Source: a virus. From it: DNA of 25,884 bases. The translations under genes were made by a program, and so were the position numbers. The notes under the pieces are model-generated. The model had not been told where the DNA came from, ran no database searches, and saw only the letters and a list, made by a program, of their open reading frames with translations. Positions 20,153 to 25,884 of this stretch are shown here, one piece after another (positions within the stretch are counted from its first letter, which is position 1; the number at the start of each line of letters is the position of its first letter). Location: the IMG/VR virus record IMGVR_UViG_3300035661_004721, positions 1 through 25,884 of that record; one strand, given 5' to 3'.

Positions 20153-20205
20153 TTGTCGAGCGCACTAGCTTTGCGCGTCTCGCGGCTTAGAGTATCGGCG
20201 CTGAG

Positions 20206-20787
20206 GTGACCGCAAAGGGGTCGGAGTTGCCTTCCATCGACGACCGGATCATCGAGTTGTCAAGTCAGGACGTCAACCGCGTCCGTGACGGGGACCGTGC
20301 GGGCATCCTGGAGCGGGTGCGTATTGGGCCGTTCAAGAGGAACCCAACGCAAACGGCCGAGAGGTGGGAGGATGAAGATTACCCCGTCATCGGACAGCTC
20401 CACTCCGAGACGGGAGAGGCGGTTAAGCCTACAGACTCCTTCAACAATCTTATCGCCCATGCAATCAAACACACCGCTGATGGAGGATTTCGCCAAGGAA
20501 CCACTTCGGCGCAATACTTGGCGAACATCAAGGCCATCGTGGGGCACCCTCAAGTGCTCGTGAAGGTGGGAATCAGCAACAGAGGGGACCCGTGCGCCAC
20601 TTTGATGGCTATGATTCCTTATGTAGCGTTCCCCGACTTGCGGCCTCCATCAGCCCCCCCGTGTAGTCTCTTCGTGGTATACGCGCCGAAACAAAGCAGC
20701 ATCGTTAGTGGTTACGTGATCAACAACGCGTCGATGACCGACCTGTACAAGACCTGGAAACGAACCCCTTTCCTGGTGAAAAAATGA
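20206..20787 (+). CDS. Unknown moron protein A, first gene of the three-gene cassette
   Basis: A 193-residue protein of no family I can name. Visible features: an acidic and charged N-terminal 80 residues, then SFNNLIAHAIKHTADGGFRQ with AQYLANIKAIVGHPQVLVKV, and a C-terminal FVVYAPKQSSIVSGYVINN followed by KTWKRTPFLVKK. The spaced KH, K-VG and SGYVIN elements recall the layout of BECR-fold RNase toxins, but this is a guess. The codon use is visibly more AT-rich than the late genes, a sign of transfer. The start is uncertain: GTG 20206 has only weak upstream signals. The stop overlaps the next ATG (ATGA). Confidence 0.6.
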   Translation: MTAKGSELPSIDDRIIELSSQDVNRVRDGDRAGILERVRIGPFKRNPTQTAERWEDEDYPVIGQLHSETGEAVKPTDSFNNLIAHAIKHTADGGFRQGTTSAQYLANIKAIVGHPQVLVKVGISNRGDPCATLMAMIPYVAFPDLRPPSAPPCSLFVVYAPKQSSIVSGYVINNASMTDLYKTWKRTPFLVKK

Positions 20788-21239
20788 GCTCCCGCCTCGA
20801 AGTCCAGAACAACTACTTCCTCCAGTCCTACAGCGGCTCCGTGGCCCGCATGCTGCGGTTGCTGCCAGAGCTCTCTCGTCCGGCCTCCGCCGGGCGCTCG
20901 CCTCTGCTTGAGGACCCCGAGGATTCGCTCGAGGACAAGCGCGCCCGCGTTGGTGACGCCCTTCTGTTGACCCTGGTTCGCCGGCTGGAGTTCTTGAACA
21001 CGGCTGAGAATCGCTACTCGGCGCTGTTCAACCTGATGGTCACCGATTGGTTGCTGCGCTTGAACAAGGCCGCCATCAAAGAGGTCTTGTCGGTAGACGT
21101 CGACAAGATGATGGAGGCGCAAGGGGAGTTGCCTGCTTGCGTGGCGCCATCCATCCGCGTGTTTGACGGGTGGAGCACGTCTCAGGCGGCTACGCCCGAC
21201 GAGGCTCGGGACGAGGTCCGGTTGGCGGTGGCAGCCTGA
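20784..21239 (+). CDS. Unknown helical moron protein B
   Basis: A 151-residue, almost fully helical protein: MSSRLEVQNNYFLQSYSGSV, DALLLTLVRRLEFLNTAENR, YSALFNLMVTDWLLRLNKAA and an acidic C-terminal helix. Family unknown. The ATG overlaps the stop of protein A by 4 bp and its stop overlaps the start of protein C (TGATG), so all three are one translational unit. GGTGA lies 5 nt before the start. If A is a toxin, B sits where an immunity or partner protein would; the sequence does not prove this. Confidence 0.6.
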   Translation: MSSRLEVQNNYFLQSYSGSVARMLRLLPELSRPASAGRSPLLEDPEDSLEDKRARVGDALLLTLVRRLEFLNTAENRYSALFNLMVTDWLLRLNKAAIKEVLSVDVDKMMEAQGELPACVAPSIRVFDGWSTSQAATPDEARDEVRLAVAA

Positions 21240-21694
21240 TGCCCACTCGGATCGCCACGATGCTTGCCGAAGGTGTTGCCTTCGACCAGACGAGTGGCGG
21301 TCGAGTGACTGTCTTCAACGCTCTCGACTTCGTGATCGTCCAGAAGTTTCCCGCGAAGATGCCGAAGCTGATCGTGGTTTCGACCTACGCCATCGGGAAA
21401 GATGCTGAGCTGTTCACGGAGCGCCTGACCATCACCAGCCCTTCGGGGAAGGTGGTTGTGGATACGGCGCTCCACGTGTCGATCGTTGGTCGTATGGTTG
21501 GCAGCCCACAAACCACCCACAAGGTCATTCATCCGCTCTGGCACGTCGAGTTCGACGTGATGGGTGACTACAGGGTCCAGGTTCAACACGCGCCTATGGG
21601 TTCAACGACGTGGGTCGAATCAGCCTCGTGGAACATCGCGGCCATCGCGGGGCAATACGAGTTCTTCCCGCGCCCGAACTCCAAGCCAGGCTGA
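21239..21694 (+). CDS. Beta-sandwich protein C (DUF6941-like)
   Basis: A 151-residue beta protein. It opens TRIATMLAEGVAFDQTSGGR and VTVFNALDFVIVQKFPAKMP, a pattern like DUF6941-type proteins ('...AE.....G...ifGA...i....FP...p.l.vv...'), then IVVSTYAIGKDAELFTERLT, ITSPSGKVV and HPLWHVEFDVMGDYRVQV. Such proteins form an immunoglobulin-like fold of unknown role. The ATG at 21239 shares its A with the upstream TGA. The stop is only 4 bp from the terL stop on the other strand, so no terminator separates them and both transcripts must overlap. Confidence 0.62.
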   Translation: MPTRIATMLAEGVAFDQTSGGRVTVFNALDFVIVQKFPAKMPKLIVVSTYAIGKDAELFTERLTITSPSGKVVVDTALHVSIVGRMVGSPQTTHKVIHPLWHVEFDVMGDYRVQVQHAPMGSTTWVESASWNIAAIAGQYEFFPRPNSKPG

Positions 21695-21698
21695 AAAG

Positions 21699-23453
21699 TC
21701 ACACCACCCAAACCTTCGGCGTGAGCGCCATCCGCGCGAGGGCCTGGCTTGTGGTGTCGACTTGGTCATCGTGCGCGCCCTTCGGGAAGCAGCCGAACTC
21801 CTCCAGGTAGTCCTTCACCCATGGCGCGTTCTCGGGCAACGGGATGAGGACGTCCCCGGCCTCGATGAGCGGCGCGATGGCAGTGGCCCGTTGCTCCTTG
21901 CTGTCCTCGGGCGTGATGGGCACCAAGCCGCTGATCTGGCCCTCCAACATGCGGATGACGTTGGGGCCGTTGGCCTTGTCCTCGACCAACTTCGCGGTCG
22001 CCCTGGGCCAGCGGAGCGTCAGGTTGCGCACCGCTTCGATGCACGCGGGCAGCGCCATGCGGTCGCGCACCTGGTCGAGCAGGAAGTAGCGCGTGCCCTT
22101 ATGGCCCCAGACCTCGCCGACGGCGAAGTCAGCGCCGCTCGTGTCCTTGACGGCGAAGTCCCAGCTCTGGAGTTGCTCGAGGTCGTCGAGAAGGTCGGGC
22201 AGGACGATGGTGCGCGCGCGGATGTCTTCGTCGCGCGGCTCGGGCTGCCAGCTCCGCCGCCAGAAGCGCCACCACTTCGGGCTGAAGAGCAGCCCGCCGG
22301 GCGGCTTGGGGCGCTGGTTGTACTGGGCCTCGTAGGCGGCGCTGCCCATGCCGACCTTCTCGGCGTCGAGGACCTCACGCGGCAGGCGCTCCGGGAAGAG
22401 CAGCTCGCCCTCGACGGTGCGCGGGTCGAGCGACCGCCCCAGCGCGGTGAGGTTGGACTCGGCTTGCTTTGGGTCGTACTCCGCCGGCAGCGACAGGCGG
22501 TTCCACTGCTTCGCGGTTTCCGCGTTCGCGAGCAGGTGACCGCTCAGGTCGTCTTGGTGAACGCGCTGCTGGATGATGACCCGCACGCTCAGGCGCAGGT
22601 CGTTCACGCGCGACTTCGCCGCGGCGTCCCACCACTCGTTCACCGCGTCGCGCTCGGCTCGCGACTGGCTGAGCTTGGCGTCGTTCGGGTCGTCTACGAA
22701 GAGCGCGTCGGAGCGGTCGCCGGTGATGCGCGCCTTTGCGCCGATGGCGAGCCGCTGGCCGCCGCGTGTGTTGCGGAAGAGGCTTTTGGCGTTCTGGTCC
22801 TTCGCCATCTCCCAGTCTTTGATCTTGTTGAGCTTGCCCTGCGTGGGCCCGAGCCGCCACGCAGGCGCGAAGGTCTGCGTGTACCAGGGCGACTCGATGA
22901 GCCGCCGGCAGAAGTCGCTGTCGCGCAGCGCCACGCGCGGGTTGGTCGAGATGTACGTCACTCGCCAGTCGGGGCAGTGGAGCCACATCCAGGCCGGCGC
23001 GTAGACGCAGAGCGCCCGGCTCTTCATCGTGCCAGGCGGGACGTTGACGAGGACGTTCTGCCAGAGGTGCGGCCGCTGCTCAGCGCGAGCGCGGCGCCAC
23101 TCGGTCAGGAGTTCCTGGACCAGATCACACAGCGAGTCGAGGTGCCAGTTCCAGGTGAGCGGCGTCGACGGCTCCAGCGCGCTCCAACCGCGGCGGAGGA
23201 ACTCCTTCAGCGAGCGGGTGCAGATCTCGGCGACCACCTGCTCGCGCGAGGGCATCCGCAGCATCCACGAGAGGCCACGCGCGTTGAGCTGCGCCTGCAC
23301 CGCTGAGGTGCGCGGGGGTGTCGGGAGCGAGGCGATTTCCTCGAGCCAGGCTAGCTGCTCGGCGTCGGCGCGCCCGAGTTCAACGCGCGGCGAGTCCTTG
23401 CCGCGCGCGAGGAGCAACTCAGCGTGAGCGATGCGAGAGGCGAGCCCGCTCAT
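21699..23453 (-). CDS. terL: Terminase large subunit
   Basis: A 584-residue packaging motor. The ATPase domain has an adenine-side helix region, Walker A NVPPGTMKS at 137-145 and Walker B ALFVDDPN at 250-257. Coupling motif is likely near RVIIQQRVHQDDL (291-303). The nuclease domain has D432 in SWDFAVKD, E491 in LVEDKANG, and D562-D563 in GAHDDQVD, the usual acid set of RNase H-like terminases. It docks on the portal and cuts DNA. The ATG overlaps the small subunit stop by 4 bp. On the other side it meets the + strand cassette tail to tail. Confidence 0.96.
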   Translation of the reverse strand: MSGLASRIAHAELLLARGKDSPRVELGRADAEQLAWLEEIASLPTPPRTSAVQAQLNARGLSWMLRMPSREQVVAEICTRSLKEFLRRGWSALEPSTPLTWNWHLDSLCDLVQELLTEWRRARAEQRPHLWQNVLVNVPPGTMKSRALCVYAPAWMWLHCPDWRVTYISTNPRVALRDSDFCRRLIESPWYTQTFAPAWRLGPTQGKLNKIKDWEMAKDQNAKSLFRNTRGGQRLAIGAKARITGDRSDALFVDDPNDAKLSQSRAERDAVNEWWDAAAKSRVNDLRLSVRVIIQQRVHQDDLSGHLLANAETAKQWNRLSLPAEYDPKQAESNLTALGRSLDPRTVEGELLFPERLPREVLDAEKVGMGSAAYEAQYNQRPKPPGGLLFSPKWWRFWRRSWQPEPRDEDIRARTIVLPDLLDDLEQLQSWDFAVKDTSGADFAVGEVWGHKGTRYFLLDQVRDRMALPACIEAVRNLTLRWPRATAKLVEDKANGPNVIRMLEGQISGLVPITPEDSKEQRATAIAPLIEAGDVLIPLPENAPWVKDYLEEFGCFPKGAHDDQVDTTSQALARMALTPKVWVV

Positions 23454-23878
23454 TCCGTGAGCCCCTTCTCCTTCATCGCGCTCTCAATGAGCTGCAGGCG
23501 CGTCTGCATGTCGTCCGTCTCGTGGAGCCTCACCGCCAGATCGACCAGGCGCGCGGCCGCGGCGAGCCGGACCGAGGGCTCTGCGTCGGGGTCGTCGGCG
23601 ATGGCGCGGATGATCTTCACGGCCGCGATGCTGTGAGCCCAGAGGTCGTCCGCCAGCTCGCGCACCTGGTCGCGCCGGTAGTCCAGCAGCGCCGTCAGAA
23701 TTTCCGGGTGCTCATCGAGGCGCTGGGCGAGTGCCTGACGCGAGATGCCCAGCGCCTTCGCCGCATCGACCCGCCGCGGGCTCGCAATGAGCGCCTGCAG
23801 CGTCGCGAGTTCCTTCTCTCCGAGGTCGCCCAGGAGGGCGAGGTCCAGCTCAGCGGGCACAATCTCGTGCGGGGCCAT
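23450..23878 (-). CDS. terS: Terminase small subunit
   Basis: A 142-residue helical protein. A helix-turn-helix is seen at about 31-57 (ASPRRVDAAKALGISRQALA), then an oligomerisation helical part (EPSVRLAAAARLVDLAVRLH). This fits small terminase subunits that bind the packaging site and load TerL. It is directly upstream of terL with a 4-bp overlap. ATG 23878 is exactly 20 nt from late motif copy 4 and lacks a clear Shine-Dalgarno. Confidence 0.85.
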   Translation of the reverse strand: MAPHEIVPAELDLALLGDLGEKELATLQALIASPRRVDAAKALGISRQALAQRLDEHPEILTALLDYRRDQVRELADDLWAHSIAAVKIIRAIADDPDAEPSVRLAAAARLVDLAVRLHETDDMQTRLQLIESAMKEKGLTE

Positions 23879-23898
23879 GCCCGCTGCGTGACCGAGCG

Positions 23899-23910
23899 AA
23901 TTTCCGCAGG
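23899..23910 (-). promoter_or_regulatory. Late motif copy 4 (terminase)
   Basis: Minus-strand CCTGCGGAAATT, exact consensus, 20 nt before the terS ATG (23878). The gap to the PIN gene also holds CGTCAAG at 23930-23936 and again at 23950-23956 (TTGACG on the minus strand), 20 bp apart, without matching -10 boxes. Confidence 0.65.
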
Positions 23911-23951
23911 CCTACTCAGCCAGCCGAAGCGTCAAGAGGGGGCAAGCTACG

Positions 23952-24554
23952 TCAAGTTGTCGCGGGGGCGGGGCGGGCCGGAACGGGCGCCGGGAACGGC
24001 ATCGCGTATTGATGCCCCGCTGGATATTCATCGCCCTTGATGACCCGCTCCGCATGGCCGAGCTTCCCAGCGATCTCGATGATCCATTCGTCCGCAGTCA
24101 GAAGAACACAATTGCGCGCGATGGCCATGGCCATCAGCATGATGTCAATCCGCATCGCGTTCTTGTCGCTCTTGCGGTTTGGATAGAAGGCGCGAGCTGG
24201 CGGCGCGATGAGTCCAGCGATCTCGGCATCCACAATGCGAAATGCCGCAGTAGCAGTCAGCGACAGGGTCAGTACCTTGTTCACCGCAGTGAACCACTGC
24301 GCATCCTCAAGCTCTGCAACAACCAGCGCAGGGACCTTCAGTCGTAGCCCCTCCTCCTGGCATTTCTCGATCCAGACGCGAATGGCCTTCCGACGATCAT
24401 CCCGGCGCGTGTCGTTCGGGTCGTCACTCAGCATCACGTAGAAGATGCTGGTGTCGACCAACACGGTTTTGGGTTCGGTCGCTGGGAGCTTCGTAAGCCT
24501 GGCCCCAGCAGCCGATTCGACCGACGCGCTCGGTGTCTCTTGTCCTTGGCTCAC
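23952..24554 (-). CDS. PIN-domain nuclease (VapC-like), probable toxin
   Basis: A 200-residue protein with a full PIN acid set: D34 in VLVDTSIFYV, E81 in VVAELED, D137 in RIDIMLMAMA and D155 in LLTADEW. PIN proteins are metal-dependent RNases, often toxins. It is longer than the usual VapC of about 130 residues, with an extra N-terminal tail (1-28) and a Pro-rich C-terminus. The GTG start overlaps the stop of the upstream gene (GTGA, 24554-24551), so the two are coupled; the first gene takes the antitoxin position. Its stop is 41 bp from late motif copy 4. Confidence 0.82.
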   Translation of the reverse strand: MSQGQETPSASVESAAGARLTKLPATEPKTVLVDTSIFYVMLSDDPNDTRRDDRRKAIRVWIEKCQEEGLRLKVPALVVAELEDAQWFTAVNKVLTLSLTATAAFRIVDAEIAGLIAPPARAFYPNRKSDKNAMRIDIMLMAMAIARNCVLLTADEWIIEIAGKLGHAERVIKGDEYPAGHQYAMPFPAPVPARPAPATT

Positions 24555-25327
24555 ACGCCCCCCCCATCCACGTCAGCATCATCTTCCGAGCGGTCGCGAT
24601 CGGAGAGTCGACCCGTCTCAGGAGAAAGTCGGATGTGGTTGCGCGCGAGGTCCTCACGCACCCGGTCGAATGCATCTGCGAGCGGCATCCCGGAGGCATG
24701 CGTCGCCTCCAGCCCACGGAGGAGAACATCCTGCTGCCCGTCCTCGCGGTGGGTCACTTCCAGAAGAAGCACGGCCGGCTCCTCAAACAGCGTGCCGGCA
24801 TGCTTGACGATGTCCTCTTCGACAGCCACATCGAAGGCCTGCTCAGACTCGAGGAGGAACAGGGTCGCTTTGTGGCCGCTCGCCGTCGCCCAGAGCCCCG
24901 TCAGCTTGCCTTCAATTTCAAGTTCTTCTGAGTAAGCCTGAAACTTCTCCGGCTTTGGATCGAGTTGAACGTGCTCACTCTCTGAACCATCCTCGTACTC
25001 AATCCAAACTTGAGTGCCCTGTCTAACGAGGTCGCTTGCTGGCTTGTAGACCGCGGCGGGTAGAGCCGTCCCCCGCGCTGCTTCCATCACGGCCACTCCC
25101 AGCGTCAGCGCAGCGGCCTGAAGCAGCAAAATGACCTTGAGGCTTCCCTCACCAAGACAGTCGATGGAGGGGAGGTCCTTTGTTTCAACCGCAGTAGCTT
25201 TTGCAACCGACTGGACGAACGCACTCACATCTCGAAGTGCCCGAGCGCCAAGATCCAGGCGCGGATGACCCGAGAGCCCATCCGCAGGGAAGCGGAACAC
25301 CAGCCGCTTTGGTTGCTTGTCCAGCAT
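24551..25327 (-). CDS. Unknown partner of the PIN nuclease (antitoxin position)
   Basis: A 258-residue acidic protein. The N-terminal part resembles a widespread unnamed domain: a strand RLVFRFPADGL, a helix ALRDVSAFVQSVAKA and the turn LGEGSLKVILLLQAA at 58-72. The middle and end form a beta-rich segment (QVWIEYEDGSESEHVQL, ELEIEGKLTGLWATASGH) and an acidic disordered tail (SDRDRSEDDADVDGGG). No DNA-binding motif of classical VapB is seen, so if this is an antitoxin it is of an unusual kind. GGAG lies 5-6 nt before the ATG. A 16-bp-arm palindrome stands just upstream (25336-25379). Confidence 0.65.
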   Translation of the reverse strand: MLDKQPKRLVFRFPADGLSGHPRLDLGARALRDVSAFVQSVAKATAVETKDLPSIDCLGEGSLKVILLLQAAALTLGVAVMEAARGTALPAAVYKPASDLVRQGTQVWIEYEDGSESEHVQLDPKPEKFQAYSEELEIEGKLTGLWATASGHKATLFLLESEQAFDVAVEEDIVKHAGTLFEEPAVLLLEVTHREDGQQDVLLRGLEATHASGMPLADAFDRVREDLARNHIRLSPETGRLSDRDRSEDDADVDGGGV

Positions 25328-25335
25328 GAACGCTC

Positions 25336-25379
25336 CAGGGGCAGATCCTATCAGAAGCAGTGCATAGGTTCTGCCCCTG
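25336..25379. promoter_or_regulatory. 16-bp-arm palindrome, probable operator of the PIN operon
   Basis: Arms CAGGGGCAGATCCTAT (25336-25351) and ATAGGTTCTGCCCCTG (25364-25379) match with one mismatch, over a 12-bp centre. It begins 9 bp upstream of the partner-gene start, touching the ribosome site, so it could act as an operator for autoregulation or as an RNA stem controlling translation. No U-run supports a terminator. TTGACT lies upstream as a possible -35, but I see no good -10. Confidence 0.65.
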
Positions 25380-25398
25380 TCGATTCACGCACACCTAG

Positions 25399-25581
25399 TC
25401 AAGACAACCGACCGGCCTTCCAGTCGTGCCTGACGCGCAGGCGGGCAAAGTGGGCGTTCTCGCGGTTGACCTGCTCGACAGTCTTCTCGCCCGACGCGAT
25501 GGCTCGCGCGTCCGCCTCGCGGGTGAGCGCCTTCTGCTGCTGGCGCTCGGCGAAGTCGTAGACGGGCCGGTCGTTGCTCAC
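25399..25581 (-). CDS. Small helical hypothetical protein
   Basis: A 60-residue charged helical protein: DFAERQQQKALTREADARAI, then EQVNRENAHFARLRVRHDWK. Family not recognised. The GTG start at 25581 overlaps the upstream stop (GTGA), and its stop is followed by the gap that holds the PIN operon palindrome. Its place upstream of terminase suggests a late-gene regulator or small accessory protein, without proof. Confidence 0.55.
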   Translation of the reverse strand: MSNDRPVYDFAERQQQKALTREADARAIASGEKTVEQVNRENAHFARLRVRHDWKAGRLS

Positions 25582-25754
25582 GCCTGCACCGATCGGGCGG
25601 CCAGTCGGGCCCGAGCGCGCTTGAGCACGCGACGCGCCTCCGCGCGGATGTCGTCGGGCAGCCCCCGGTCCTCGGCCAGCCGCTCGAGGACGGAGAAAGC
25701 TCCGTCTCGAAGGGTGGCGAGGTCGGCGGCGATGTCAGGGCGGGCACGGGGCAT
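25578..25754 (-). CDS. Small helical hypothetical protein
   Basis: A 58-residue helical protein: MPRARPDIAADLATLRDGAF, SVLERLAEDRGLPDDIRAEA, then a basic end with ARRVLKRARARLAARS. Family not recognised. The start ATG 25754 has GGAG 6 nt upstream in the same GGAGTTTC context as the capsid leader; the frame is open further to 25799 but without a site. Overlaps the next gene by 4 bp. Confidence 0.6.
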   Translation of the reverse strand: MPRARPDIAADLATLRDGAFSVLERLAEDRGLPDDIRAEARRVLKRARARLAARSVQA

Positions 25755-25779
25755 CGAAACTCCGGGGCAGGGCGCGACG

Positions 25780-25884
25780 TCAGCGGTGCAGCAGCTCACG
25801 CAGCGAGACGAGCCGCTCGCGTTCCTTGCGGTTTGGCTCGAGGGCTTCTGCCAGCCCGGGCAGAAGTAGGCTCTCCGGCTCGCC
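25780..25884 (-). CDS. 3' end of a gene cut by the window edge
   Basis: From the right edge the minus strand reads 34 residues (GEPESLLLPGLAEALEPNRK, then ERERLVSLRELLHR) to a TGA at 25782-25780, 25 bp before the next ATG. Codon use and the small coupled neighbours support a real gene. Family cannot be judged. Confidence 0.5.
   Translation of the reverse strand, partial: GEPESLLLPGLAEALEPNRKERERLVSLRELLHR

Noticed and set aside
21564-23306. 580-codon plus-strand frame opposite terL
   Set aside because: terL has all ATPase and nuclease motifs on the other strand; the frame has no recognisable domain.
23700-23715. Another AATTTCC match to the late motif inside terS
   Set aside because: It continues GGGTGC instead of GCAGG, and no gene starts near it.
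23912-23956. Two TTGACG hexamers upstream of terS as sigma-70 -35 boxes
   Set aside because: No matching -10 sequence at 16-18 bp in either case; kept only as a note beside late motif copy 4.
1-25884. CRISPR arrays, rRNA, insertion sequences, integrase or attachment site
   Set aside because: No regular spaced repeats, transposase or recombinase genes or terminal inverted repeats were seen on either strand.

Overview
The window is the late (virion and lysis) region of a high-GC temperate-type siphovirus or prophage. The evidence is an HK97-like order of genes read on the minus strand from right to left: terminase small and large subunits, portal, prohead protease, HK97-fold major capsid protein, head-tail connectors, tail tube, a G/G-T pair of tail chaperones with a programmed -1 frameshift, a 992-residue tape measure, a tail hub with fibre domains, then the lysis genes. 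No sheath gene is present, so the tail is long and non-contractile. High GC, GTG/TTG starts and the style of the proteins suggest a myxobacterial or similar delta-proteobacterial host, but this is inference from memory. No integrase, repressor or replication gene lies in the window.

Layout by position. 1-303 (+) is an HNH nuclease and 384-665 (-) a small zinc-binding protein between two copies of the same terminator hairpin. 839-2984 (-) is the lysis module: GH19 endolysin, two membrane proteins and a coiled-coil membrane protein. 3095-4105 (+) holds two tandem GhoS/DUF2622-like paralogues. 4193-14993 (-) is the tail and connector module. 15080-20120 (-) is the head module. 20206-21694 (+) is a three-gene cassette of unknown function wedged between portal and terminase. 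21699-23878 (-) is the terminase pair. 23952-25327 (-) is a PIN-domain nuclease with an overlapping partner gene and a 16-bp-arm palindrome in front, which looks like a toxin-antitoxin or defence unit. 25399-25884 (-) holds small helical proteins, the last cut by the window edge.

The most striking unexplained signal is a 12-bp asymmetric motif, CCTGCGGAAATT, present five times, always facing the direction of late transcription. In four copies exactly 20 nt separate it from an ATG; three of these are the starts of terS, portal and protease. Four of the five copies sit just after a place where the late transcript would be interrupted (opposing genes or a terminator). It is therefore likely a phage-specific late promoter, start-associated sequence or stoperator-like site. 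A second signal is that the major capsid protein and the tail chaperone G begin with the same peptide, encoded by DNA identical at 33 of 35 positions. A third is a repeated hairpin-plus-Shine-Dalgarno leader in front of the capsid gene and the gene after it. The + strand cassettes and the PIN unit are the best candidates for undescribed phage-borne systems.
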